Source: CBDUQP01 sp965369385 (GTDB taxonomy: Bacteria; Planctomycetota; Phycisphaerae; SM23-33). Taken from it: a DNA stretch of 38,048 nt. The stretch spans positions 1 through 38,048 of the forward strand of contig CBDUQP010000012.1 in the NCBI GenBank assembly GCA_965369385.1, read 5' to 3'. Shown here piece after piece: positions 24,580 through 32,533 of this stretch. Position numbers and translations under genes: made by a program. How positions within the stretch are numbered: position 1 is the first letter of the stretch; each line of letters opens with the position of its first letter. Under the pieces are notes generated by a model. It ran no database searches, was not told the origin of the DNA, and saw nothing but the letters and a program-made list of their open reading frames with translations.

Positions 24580-25476
24580 CTAGAGGTGAACGACTTCTTG
24601 GGATGACAAGGCACACATAGCGTCTGCCAGCCTCCGCCTGTGACACGACTCCGCATCGTGTTCCATGCAGAGCAGAACTGTTGGCCCATTTTCCGCACTG
24701 CGAACAGCGGCCTTAACGTACTCCATACGATCACCCAGCGTACTCTCATACCAGTCAAATAGCGCAGTGAAATCATCATCGCCCTTCAATCCCTTGCGAC
24801 GACTGCTTTCAATACCCAACTCAGGCATATGAACGTACTCAATATTCAGACTGGCAGCAATACCAGAAAATGTTTTCTTGGAAAAACCATATTTGCGCGA
24901 AATCGGATTGTATCGAACATCAATAATACCCTTGATTCCCCTCCGTAGAAGGCTGTCGAAGAAACCGTCTATCGTGACACCCTCATAGCCAACTGTGTAC
25001 ACGGCCATTGGCGCAACCGGAACTTGGACTGGAGCAGAAACCAGATCCTGCCGCTCCGAATGCACAGCATACCACGAGTACTTTGCGTATACTTCCCGCA
25101 ACAGATCGTCTTGAGATTGATTGATATGGGCGCGAGTCACACTGTCTATAGCACTTCGAACGTCCCACGATAGCTTGTCCAGTTCTCCCTCAACATCATC
25201 CGCACGGCCCCCACCAATATGTAATGGGCCCTTATCACAGGACGCATCAAGATAGCCTTTGTCACACAAAGCACCGAGTTCACGATACAAAGCAAATGAG
25301 AATGGCCCGTACTTGTAAGGCACAAAATCATAGAATGGCGCCCCTTCGCTACCCAGATACTCCTTCGCAAGCAAGAAGGCGTGTTTCGTGAGATGCGTCC
25401 TGGGTACGGGCTTTCCGTCGTTATGTACTTGACCCCAGTGAACTAAGCCAAGCAAGACTCTCTGTCGCGTCAGCAT
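24580..25476 (-). CDS. Winged-helix-like/DUF488 fusion protein
   Basis: The 298-aa protein begins with a segment like the SocA/DUF4065 antitoxin-type helical domain (residues about 1-90, RTHLTKHAFLLAKE and FVPYKYGPFSFALYRELG). After a linker, residues about 158-290 form a full DUF488 domain: VYTVGYEGVTIDGFF, IIDVRYNPISRKYGFSK, VHMPELGI and LLCMEHDAESCHRRRLAD. DUF488 has a conserved Asp-Arg and Cys-His-Arg but no settled activity. AAGG precedes the CATATG start. Its tight partner (23768-24565) and the domain pairing with an antitoxin-like N-terminus suggest a stress or conflict module. That role is inference. Confidence 0.85.
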   Translation of the reverse strand: MLTRQRVLLGLVHWGQVHNDGKPVPRTHLTKHAFLLAKEYLGSEGAPFYDFVPYKYGPFSFALYRELGALCDKGYLDASCDKGPLHIGGGRADDVEGELDKLSWDVRSAIDSVTRAHINQSQDDLLREVYAKYSWYAVHSERQDLVSAPVQVPVAPMAVYTVGYEGVTIDGFFDSLLRRGIKGIIDVRYNPISRKYGFSKKTFSGIAASLNIEYVHMPELGIESSRRKGLKGDDDFTALFDWYESTLGDRMEYVKAAVRSAENGPTVLLCMEHDAESCHRRRLADAMCALSSQEVVHL

Positions 25477-25750
25477 ATGCCGCCTTCTCCGTCTCTGTAA
25501 CGGTCATCTCCCCAGAAAAACACCCACTGACAGTATCGGCAACCAGACAGTTATTTCGCCATCTTTTTGCTCTCGCTGTGGACGCTAATTGCCTTGTAAT
25601 ATCTCTGCTTATAATGCTCAGCGTCTGGCAAATCAAGTGGATATAGATCGCTGCCAAGTTCTTGAAGCCTAACCGATTATATGCCAAACACATACAGTTG
25701 CCGAGAATACCACCGCCACAAATGGCGAGTCAAAAAACCGAACCAAGACC
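25477..25750. other. Intergenic, 274 bases
   Basis: This spacer divides the DUF488 operon from the wrecked deacetylase gene. It is relatively AT-rich and includes ATTATAAG and GATATTACAA on the minus strand near 25600-25620, which could serve the operon as a promoter. No gene is supported. Confidence 0.4.
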
Positions 25751-26728
25751 TTACCCGCCGAGCATGCCGTTCAGGCGGACGCTGCCGAGGTTGGGCACCA
25801 GGCGGAATGCTTCGGCATACTTCACGCCTGCTTCAATTCCGCGATTGCTGCTCTGCTGGCGGGCCATATCCACCATGTCGCCTTCAGATCGCCCGCAATT
25901 TGACAGTTGCGACTCATGACAACCGAGTGCCTCGAGCTTGATGTCTATCACTTCGCTGATGTCCACGTACTCGTCCGGCTCGAACGGCAGGAACCAGGCA
26001 TCGCAGTGGTACAGCTTCGCCATAGCGCACACACATCCCGACCATCCTCGAAGCACGGATTCCACGAAAGATGCAATGCTTCCTGCACGCATTTGCTAGT
26101 GCTGATGTGATCCAGATGATAGTCCCGCGGGGGATGAGTGATCACAATGTCCGGCCGGTATTCCCGCATCACGCCGACCAGCAGTTTCCGCGATTCAGTG
26201 ATATCAGTGAAGTTCCCCTCCGGCTGATGCAGGAACACTCTCTCGACCCCAAGCACAGCGGCAGCGCGGGTGGACTCCGCCTCGCGAATGGCGATATGCT
26301 CATCAGAAACACCGGCTTGGGTCACTACTGTCCGGTTATAAGTCGAACAATGATAGCTGGTTATAGAACATGGTGTTCTCGTTGGTGCAATTCTGATCGC
26401 AAAAGGCCTGTAAAATGGGCGTTTTCTCGAAGATCGTGACGCTGAGGATTTGTAGGATTGTGTAGAGGCTCTGGTCGAATTGCAGGCGTTTCTTGATGAT
26501 GGCGATCAGCACGTAGACGGCTACGGCGATCCAGATTTGCGTCTTCACGGCGTTCTCGGATGTACCATAGAAAGTTTGGATGCGCAGATGTTGCTTGATC
26601 CATTTGAAGAACAACTCCACGCGCCATCTGGCCTGGGCGTGGAGAAGCATCGTCCCGCCAACCAGCTCGTTATCATCATGATGAGCCCCAACCACCATCA
26701 GAGTCTTCATCGCATCGCTATCGGCCAT
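25751..26728 (-). pseudogene. PIG-L/LmbE-family deacetylase, disrupted
   Basis: The gene can be followed in three pieces on the minus strand. Piece 1 (from 26728) reads MKTLMVVGAHHDDNELVGGTMLLHAQA, with the metal-binding AHxDD of the family. It then runs into transposase sequence (26326-26628). Piece 2 (26325 down to about 26030) resumes with VSDEHIAIREAESTRAAA, then PEGNFTDI and HPPRDYHLDHISTSK. Piece 3 (about 26034 to 25751) continues LYHCDAWFLPFEPDEYVDISE to the end, in a frame shifted by +2. The shift lies in a GTGTGTG run and fits gain of one TG unit. The family removes N-acetyl groups from sugars such as GlcNAc conjugates. The gene is clearly inactive. Confidence 0.88.
26326..26628 (-). 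mobile_element. IS4-family transposase C-terminal remnant
   Basis: About 95 codons, beginning RWRVELFFKWIKQHLRI and including GTSENAVKTQIWIAVAVYVL and SLYTILQIL, match the C-terminus of IS4-family transposases; the frame ends QLSLFDL. The right end of the element survives (TAACCGGACAGTAGTG, an IS-end-like sequence next to the deacetylase sequence). The left two thirds of the transposase and the other end are missing. It is fused in frame to the start of the deacetylase gene. Confidence 0.85.
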
Positions 26729-26765
26729 AATCCTTCCCTTTTCGCAAACCCGGCATTACGCCTTA

Positions 26766-26776
26766 TTGTATTACTT
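26766..26776. promoter_or_regulatory. Possible GntR/FCD operator
   Basis: TTGTATTACTT matches the TNGTNNNACNA pattern of FCD-type GntR operators except the last base. It lies between the divergent deacetylase remnant and the GntR gene. Confidence 0.3.
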
Positions 26777-26868
26777 TATCGCCACTTTGATGGGTCAATT
26801 GCCCTTTATGCTTGACTAGTACGCCCAATAATACTACATGGACCCAACAGGTATATGGAGCATTTTCG

Positions 26869-27540
26869 ATGAAGAAAGCCAGTCTTGCAACAGATACTGC
26901 CGCGCGATTGCGAGAAATGATTGCCCAGGGCGATTTCGAGCCCGGCCAGCTATTCGCCACGGAAGCCTCGCTAACCGAGCAACTTGGCGTCTCGCGCGTG
27001 ATTATGCGGGAGGCAATAAGTCGGCTGCAGGCGCTCGGCATACTCGAAAGTCGCCAGCGTGTCGGGCTGCTCGTAGCCAATCCTGATCCCATCGGACTGT
27101 TCGCCCAGGCGTTCGATTGCCTCGCCACTGACGCTGCCACGCTGCAGCAGTTATCCGAACTTCGCTACTCGCTGGAACTCGGTGCGATCAACATAGCCGT
27201 CACTCGCGCCTCGGACGAGCAGATCGCGCGGCTGACAGAAATCGCCGACGAGAGCGACCGGAAGATTCGCAATCTTGCGTGCGACAACATTCTCAACGAA
27301 GTGGAATTGAGATTCCACGCCACTATCCTCGAAGCGACCGGAAACGAGATGCTCACCAGGATGGTCGGCATAATAGACGTTTACTTTTCCAGGCGGGCGG
27401 CCGAGGTGGAAGCTGTGGGCCTGGCCGATGAACACATCGGTGCCGAGCACAAGATGATCGCACGGGCGTTTGCGTCAAGAAACGCCGAACTCGCCCGAGC
27501 ATTGCTTGAGGAACACCTGTCTGACCTGATAGCCCCCTAA
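26869..27540 (+). CDS. GntR-family transcription regulator, FCD (FadR-like) type
   Basis: The ATG at 26869 has GGAG eight bases before it; a TTG at 26812 opens the frame earlier but lacks a site. The 223-aa protein has an N-terminal winged helix (about 6-70: LREMIAQGDFEPGQLF, EASLTEQLGVSRVIMREAISRLQALGILE) and a helical FCD ligand domain (about 90-220). In that domain the metal-binding His/Asp pattern shows in DNILNEVELRFHATILEATGN and LADEHIGAEHKMIARA. FCD regulators usually respond to small organic acids or sugar acids. It likely controlled the divergent deacetylase gene and the gene that follows, both now broken. Confidence 0.92.
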   Translation: MKKASLATDTAARLREMIAQGDFEPGQLFATEASLTEQLGVSRVIMREAISRLQALGILESRQRVGLLVANPDPIGLFAQAFDCLATDAATLQQLSELRYSLELGAINIAVTRASDEQIARLTEIADESDRKIRNLACDNILNEVELRFHATILEATGNEMLTRMVGIIDVYFSRRAAEVEAVGLADEHIGAEHKMIARAFASRNAELARALLEEHLSDLIAP

Positions 27541-27555
27541 TAATAGAACCAGACG

Positions 27556-28255
27556 ATGGTTGAACTTCGCGATTGGCAAACCCAAGCCGACAACCCGTGG
27601 CTGTGGATTCACATCCAGCGAGTATTCGTGGGCCCCTGCGATGAAAGCGAGGCGGTGACGGTGTTGAACTTGGACGGCTACGAGCCAGACCAAACGCCAG
27701 AAATGGGCAAGCCGATACGCCTTGCCTCGCGTGACGGCATGTGCCCGCTGGTCGTATACGTTCCTGCCAGCGAACAGGTCAGCCGGATCACGTGGAATGC
27801 CGGCAAGTTGGAGTTGCACTGTGGACAATCGCATTCACACGATCTGCGGATTGGCATGTGGATAGATGCGCCAGAGGATCTTAACGCCACGCAACTGGCG
27901 GCCGCGTGCTGCGCGGAAGCCTGCGAAATCCGCCTGGACTTCGATAGCGGCGACGCGGGAGAACTCTGTGTTCCGAGCGACACTTGTTGCCCGGGCGAAT
28001 CCTGCGGCAAATCCTGCGGCGAAAGTCCGGTCGAAACGGTCCGGGCGATGCGCATCGTCAATCCACCCGCCGGCCCGTATTGGGTATGCGAAAACAACTG
28101 GTGGCATCCACCCTGCGCCGCTGGCGGGAGACGATGGGATAGCGACGCTCATCCCCCGCGACTACAACCACCCACCTGTTCAAGGGTTTGCCCGCGATAA
28201 GGGATACACGATTGCATTTACACCCGGCGAGACTCTCAAGCTTGAATTGCGATGA
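27556..28255 (+). pseudogene. Frameshifted unrecognised gene next to the GntR regulator
   Basis: The first frame (27556 to about 28110) encodes LRDWQTQADNPWLWIHIQRVF and a beta-rich, Trp- and Cys-containing sequence (EACEIRLDFDSG, SCGKSCGES). Near 28110 the sense passes to the next frame, which reads PLAGDDGIATLIPRDYNHPP and ends GYTIAFTPGETLKLELR. The first frame runs on only as an Arg/Pro-rich tail. The joined product would be a secretion-free beta-sandwich-like protein, possibly the end of a glycan-active enzyme, but no family is assigned. It starts 15 bases after the regulator's stop without a clear ribosome site, so upstream sequence may be lost too. Confidence 0.5.
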
Positions 28256-28344
28256 CTTGTTGCTTCGGTTTGCGAAACGGTGTCCAAGCCTTACCATAGC
28301 AATGGAGCAGGGAACCACAATAGGCAGAACGACCCTTGACTTCG

Positions 28345-29325
28345 CTATTTTCTGCCGCCACCGCCCTTGCGAGGCCTGGGCGGGCGTTTGGGCCCTGACG
28401 CATCTGACGATCTCCGGCGAGCTGGTTTCCCGGCGGCCGGGCGTTTTGAGCTCCCGCGGCCGGCCTGGCTGCCCTTTCGCCTCGGAGACTCCTCGACAGG
28501 ACTCTTGGTCTGCTTCGGCGGCCTGGTGGTAGTCTTGTTTGTTACATCTTTCTTTTCGGTTACTTGCGAGTCGGCATCGCCGGCATCTTTCCCCGCTGAA
28601 CGCTGGACGCCCTTGGGACTCTTTTTGCCGGCATCGGCGGCTTTGTGCATGACGAACAGGTAGTTGAAACCCCTGAGGAAGAAGTTTCCCTCTTCGGCCG
28701 CCTTTCGATAGTTACCCATATCCAGCGTCTTGTTGTGCCTCACGACGGAGATTATATCGACCGGTTCGAAGAACTTGCGAAGGATGGCGAACAGTTCAAA
28801 ACCGATTGGGTAGAACCCTTTTCCGTTCACGTAGGAATCGCTCACATACAGTCCCATGTAGCTATCAGGCTTCAAGATGCGGTGAATTTCGCTGATAACC
28901 TGCTCCATCGCCTCGTAATACCCGCTTTCAGCGGCATCCAGTTTGCCGATGCAACGCTTGTCATCAGAGTAATTTATATGCGTGGAGTATGGCGGATCGA
29001 TGAATACGAAGTCAGCTTTCCCGTCTTCCAGGGGCAACTTGCGGGCATCCACCCGAAAAATACCGTCACGCTGCGGATTAACGTCGTAACCTAGCGCACG
29101 CCTGCCCAAATCGCGAGCGACGTCCAGCGTGGTCCCGCTGCCGGCCATCGGATCGACGACCAATGCCCGCTTGGCGGTATAACGTTTAATCAGATTCCAT
29201 ATTACGTAACTGGGGGTAGCACCTTTATATGCGGCGCTGCCCTGGGCTGTGTCACCGTAATGCTGGGAGGGGTATTCCCACAGCGTAGTGGGCTGGATTC
29301 TCAGTGGAGGCTTGCTAATACTCAT
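28345..29325 (-). CDS. DNA methyltransferase-like protein with long basic tail
   Basis: The start at 29325 (MSISKPPLRIQPTTLWEYP) is preferred over an ATG 12 codons up; both have weak ribosome sites. The catalytic half has a SAM site LVVDPMAGSGTTLDVARDLGRR and, later, IDPPYSTHINY. That order (GxGT before DPPY) and YPSQHYG near the start match a family annotated as DNA or RNA N-methyltransferases, so either substrate is possible. From residue about 230 the protein is Lys/Arg/Ser/Pro-rich (PRRKGSQAG, RPPRPRKGGGGRK), a ~95-residue disordered basic tail not needed by the fold. No restriction gene is nearby, so it is an orphan. Confidence 0.82.
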   Translation of the reverse strand: MSISKPPLRIQPTTLWEYPSQHYGDTAQGSAAYKGATPSYVIWNLIKRYTAKRALVVDPMAGSGTTLDVARDLGRRALGYDVNPQRDGIFRVDARKLPLEDGKADFVFIDPPYSTHINYSDDKRCIGKLDAAESGYYEAMEQVISEIHRILKPDSYMGLYVSDSYVNGKGFYPIGFELFAILRKFFEPVDIISVVRHNKTLDMGNYRKAAEEGNFFLRGFNYLFVMHKAADAGKKSPKGVQRSAGKDAGDADSQVTEKKDVTNKTTTRPPKQTKSPVEESPRRKGSQAGRGSSKRPAAGKPARRRSSDASGPKRPPRPRKGGGGRK

Positions 29326-29486
29326 GTTCTCAATCTTATCTGCCCGATACATTGATTGCAAATCGCTCAGTAAAACATCAACAGTGATTTGACATGTACT
29401 TCACTAAGTCGCTAGAATTGTAAGTAGATCGAGCAAATCGAAATATCGCGAGTAATACCAATTTCCCCGCTTCAGGAGACGTAATC

Positions 29487-30131
29487 ATGGCCGACGACTA
29501 TTACGGTGAGAGCAAACTGAAAAAGCTTCTTCGCCCAGATGATCCAAAAACACAGACAATAATGACTATCGTGCTGCTTGTGGTCATTCTCGGTGCCCTG
29601 TATTTCGTGATACGCCAGGTCATGGGCCCCAGCAGTCCTGCACAGAGGGATCATCATTATCACTGCAAGGCCTGCAAGAAGGAGTTCGTTGATACCATCG
29701 CCGACCAAAGAGCCCGTATGGAAGAAAGCAACAAGAAGATGGCTGAAATCAGCGAAATCAGCCAGAAGGCCGCCGCGGAAGACAAGACCCTTGAGCAATA
29801 TGCCAAAGAGAATGATATCGATATCTCAGGCATGGGATACGGTGGCGGGCCGGGAGGCATGGGATACGGAATGCCTGGAATGGGTATGATGGGTATGGGT
29901 ATGGGCATCAAATGCAAGAAATGCAAATCAATGAACACCGTCATGATGCAGAAGTGCCCAAGCTGCGGTGAATACTACGTAAACGAATCCATGATGATGG
30001 GCCCCATGGGCCCCGGCGGACCAAACGGAATGATGGACCACAGCCAGATGCCCAAGAACATCTGCACGCATTGCAATGTCAACGTCACCGAGTTCAGGCA
30101 GAAAAAGGCTGAAGCCAAAAGGAAGAAATAG
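29487..30131 (+). CDS. Membrane-anchored zinc-ribbon protein, Met/Gly-rich linker
   Basis: The 214-aa protein has one membrane helix (about 24-45, IMTIVLLVVILGALYFVI). A CKAC pair then follows, a coiled coil (EESNKKMAEISEI), a Gly/Met low-complexity stretch (residues about 115-140), a CKKC...CPSC ribbon, a second Met/Gly/Pro patch and a final CTHC. The cysteine pairs suit two zinc ribbons. GGAGACG precedes the ATG. The protein ends in Lys/Arg-rich sequence. I do not recognise the family. It looks like a planctomycete-type envelope or scaffold protein; Met-rich runs could also bind copper. Confidence 0.75.
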   Translation: MADDYYGESKLKKLLRPDDPKTQTIMTIVLLVVILGALYFVIRQVMGPSSPAQRDHHYHCKACKKEFVDTIADQRARMEESNKKMAEISEISQKAAAEDKTLEQYAKENDIDISGMGYGGGPGGMGYGMPGMGMMGMGMGIKCKKCKSMNTVMMQKCPSCGEYYVNESMMMGPMGPGGPNGMMDHSQMPKNICTHCNVNVTEFRQKKAEAKRKK

Positions 30132-30190
30132 TGCCCAGGCACACCTGTATTGAACCATTGTGATCGGCCCGGCATGCTCCGGAAGCGTTC

Positions 30191-30261
30191 AACCCGGTTG
30201 ACAACCCGGTTGATTCATCCTTACAAAGTATTGGCCTGACAGGCCCATAAAATAGTATAAT
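30191..30261 (+). promoter_or_regulatory. rhaB upstream region: direct repeats and two possible promoters
   Basis: AACCCGGTTGA occurs twice (30191-30201, 30203-30213), 12 bases apart. A perfect TTGACA (30198-30203) overlaps the first copy, with TACAAA 18 bases on. A perfect TATAAT (30256-30261) lies nearer the gene, with the palindrome GGCCTGACAGGCC (30233-30245) just before it. The repeats are likely operator sites for a regulator not in the window. Confidence 0.45.
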
Positions 30262-30271
30262 GCAGCACTGG

Positions 30272-30303
30272 CAAAGCCTGTGGACCGGAGTCCGCGGGCT
30301 TTG
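30272..30303 (+). promoter_or_regulatory. Leader hairpin before rhaB
   Basis: CAAAGCCTGTGGAC and GTCCGCGGGCTTTG form an unbroken 14-pair stem (two G-T wobbles) with loop CGGA. It lies in the leader 24 bases before the ATG and may stabilise the mRNA. Confidence 0.55.
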
Positions 30304-30327
30304 TCGATATAGACGTGGAGAATACGA

Positions 30328-31800
30328 ATGAGTGATAAGCAATGCTTCCTCGCTATGGACTTCGGCGCAGAGAGCGGCCGCGGCGAACTGGTGACCCTCT
30401 GCGACGGGAAGGTCACACTCAAAGAAATTCACCGTTTCCCCAATCGACCAGTGCGTATGGGCCACACACTGCACTGGGACTTGCCATTCCTTATGGGCGA
30501 AACGCTGGAATCGCTCAAGGCGTGCGCACGAGACGGCATATCGCTCACGAGTATCGGCGTCGACACATGGGGGGTGGATTTCGGCCTGCTGGGCGAAGAT
30601 GGCACACTGCTGGGCAACCCCGTGCACTACCGCGATACGCGGACAAACGATATCCACCAATATTCCGACCCGATCATGTCCCGAAGCGATATATTCGCCG
30701 CGACGGGATACGAACCATGGCAGATCAGCTCACTGTTCCAACTGCTGTCCATGAAGCGCGACGGCTCGAAATTGCTGGAAATCGCCGACACGTTCCTCAA
30801 TATCCCCGACCTGATGAACTACTTCCTCACCGGCGTCAAGGCCAGCGAGATGTCCATCGTCAACACCTCCAACCTCATGAGCGTTGACTGCAACTGGTGC
30901 TCGGACATCATCACGCGATTCAGCCTGCCAGACATGTTCCACAACATGATCCAACCTGCTACCGTCCTTGGCGAACTGCAACCGTCCGTTGCGGATCTCG
31001 CCGGCATTGGCGGCGTGCCCGTGGTATCCGTATGCGGACACGACACCTCCGCAGCACTGGCGGCCGTGCCCGCACAGGGCGATAACTGGGCGTTCCTGTC
31101 ATGCGGAACATGGAGCATTCTGGGCTTCATGGTCGACAAACCCGTCGCCACCGACGAATGCCTGAACCTGGGGTTCACCAACGAATACACCATCGGCGGA
31201 TGGTACCTCGCTCGCAATATCTCCGGGCTGTGGCTCGTGCAGGAACTCAAACGCAAGTGGGACGTGCCCAACGACCCGTGGGACTACTCCCGAATAACCG
31301 CCGCCGCTGCCGACGTGAACCCCGCTTCATGGTCATCCCACATAGACGCGGCCCACGAGAGCCTGATGGCTCCTGCCGACATGGAACAGGCCCTGTACGA
31401 CCTGATCGCCCGCAGCGGACAGACCACACCCGAAAATCGCGGCCACCTCGTGCGATGCGTGCTGGAGAGCCTCGCACTGGAATACAATCGCCGCCTGACA
31501 ACCGCATGCGAGCTGGCCGGCAAGAAACCCGACGCCCTCTATATGGTCGGCGGCGGAATAGCGAACAAACTGCTCTGCCAGTTCACCGCCGACGCCTGCA
31601 ATATGCCCGTTTACGCCGGAGTGGACCAGTGCACTGCCGTTGGCAACGCGCTTGGCCAGGCGCTGGCGATGGGGATCGTGAAATCGCCCGAAGAAATGCG
31701 ACAGGTATCGCGAGACTCATTCAATCTGGACACCTACGAACCCCAAGACCAGTCACGCTGGGACGATCTTCGGGCAAAATATGCCAAGCTCACGGCGTAG
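30328..31800 (+). CDS. rhaB: Rhamnulokinase
   Basis: The 490-aa protein is an FGGY-family sugar kinase. It starts LAMDFGAESGRG (phosphate 1 region), then has GVDTWGVDFGLL, CGHDTSAALAAVP, SCGTWSILG and the rhamnulokinase-typical RNISGLWLVQELKR. MVGGGIANKLLCQFTADA and CTAVGNALGQALA complete the nucleotide site. The reaction is ATP-dependent phosphorylation of L-rhamnulose in rhamnose breakdown. No rhaA, rhaD or rhamnose transporter lies nearby, so the gene is apart from the rest of the pathway. GGAG sits before the ATG at proper spacing. Confidence 0.93.
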   Translation: MSDKQCFLAMDFGAESGRGELVTLCDGKVTLKEIHRFPNRPVRMGHTLHWDLPFLMGETLESLKACARDGISLTSIGVDTWGVDFGLLGEDGTLLGNPVHYRDTRTNDIHQYSDPIMSRSDIFAATGYEPWQISSLFQLLSMKRDGSKLLEIADTFLNIPDLMNYFLTGVKASEMSIVNTSNLMSVDCNWCSDIITRFSLPDMFHNMIQPATVLGELQPSVADLAGIGGVPVVSVCGHDTSAALAAVPAQGDNWAFLSCGTWSILGFMVDKPVATDECLNLGFTNEYTIGGWYLARNISGLWLVQELKRKWDVPNDPWDYSRITAAAADVNPASWSSHIDAAHESLMAPADMEQALYDLIARSGQTTPENRGHLVRCVLESLALEYNRRLTTACELAGKKPDALYMVGGGIANKLLCQFTADACNMPVYAGVDQCTAVGNALGQALAMGIVKSPEEMRQVSRDSFNLDTYEPQDQSRWDDLRAKYAKLTA

Positions 31801-31886
31801 ATAGCCGACGAAACATACGTAAACACCCGGCTGCGCCCATGGCAGCAGCCCTAATCACCAACCGTCGGCTTGCTGGAGAAAACAAG

Positions 31887-32432
31887 ATGACCGATGAAAT
31901 GCCGGCAGAAGGCACAGAAAACGTCGAAGATGCTCAACGCGCTGACAAATCGCAGACCAGCAATACCCAAACCGGGCCAAGCCGAAAGGGCAAGCTGGTC
32001 TTCGTGGCTATTTTCGTCGCGGTGGCTCTGTTCGTGTATGTGAAGCAAAAATCAGGCGGCGAATTGCCCAACTGGCCCTCAGACCTGCCAGCCGCAATCA
32101 AGACCGCAACCGAAAGAGACAAGCCGATCCTCGTATTCGTAGCGCTCACGTCGCCCAGCCAGGTCTCGCGGAACATGGCAAAGAGCACCATCCGCGGCAA
32201 TCTCAAGTTCATGAACAGGTATCAGATGTTGAGGGTGCTCAAGAAGGTCGAACCTGACAGCGAGTTCGCAAAGGAACACAGCATCAAGAAGTTCCCCACG
32301 TTCCTGCTTCTGGATAAGACCGGCAAGGAACTGGGACGTGTTGAGGGTTTGATCGGCGAAATGAATTTCTACCGTGAATTCCTGGCCAAGCACCTGGGAG
32401 ACATCCCCTCCAGCTCCACCAAGAAGAAATAG
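31887..32432 (+). CDS. Membrane-anchored thioredoxin-fold protein lacking the CxxC motif
   Basis: GGAG lies eight bases before the ATG; a longer upstream frame runs through rhaB and is rejected. The 181-aa protein has a charged leader (about 1-35), one membrane helix (KLVFVAIFVAVALFVYV) and a thioredoxin-like domain (about 60-170). IKKFPTFLLLDKTGKELGRVEG has the cis-Pro and following strand, but where the active-site CxxC should be the sequence reads VALTSPSQVSRNM, with no Cys anywhere. It cannot do disulfide chemistry and may act as a binding or scaffold domain. A strong terminator follows, so it probably ends the rhaB transcript. Confidence 0.78.
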   Translation: MTDEMPAEGTENVEDAQRADKSQTSNTQTGPSRKGKLVFVAIFVAVALFVYVKQKSGGELPNWPSDLPAAIKTATERDKPILVFVALTSPSQVSRNMAKSTIRGNLKFMNRYQMLRVLKKVEPDSEFAKEHSIKKFPTFLLLDKTGKELGRVEGLIGEMNFYREFLAKHLGDIPSSSTKKK

Positions 32433-32452
32433 CACCCAACGCGAAACAACAG

Positions 32453-32493
32453 CGAGGCAGGGTCCGTCAATGGCGGATTCTGCCTCGTTTTTT
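32453..32493 (+). terminator. Rho-independent terminator after the thioredoxin-like gene
   Basis: CGAGGCAGGGTCCG and CGGATTCTGCCTCG pair with one mismatch and are followed by TTTTTT. Confidence 0.92.
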
Positions 32494-32505
32494 ATACGCC
32501 GCGTT

Positions 32506-32520
32506 CCCCCCCCGCCCCCC
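32506..32520. repeat. Poly-C tract
   Basis: Eight C, one G, six C lie just before the UbiA-family gene's stop. Such a run is prone to length variation and to assembly error. Confidence 0.8.
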
Positions 32521-32533
32521 GCGCCTGCCAAGG

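Noticed and set aside
31101..31886. Upstream extension of the thioredoxin-like gene through rhaB
   Set aside because: The extension lies in a shadow frame of rhaB; the true start at 31887 has its own ribosome site.
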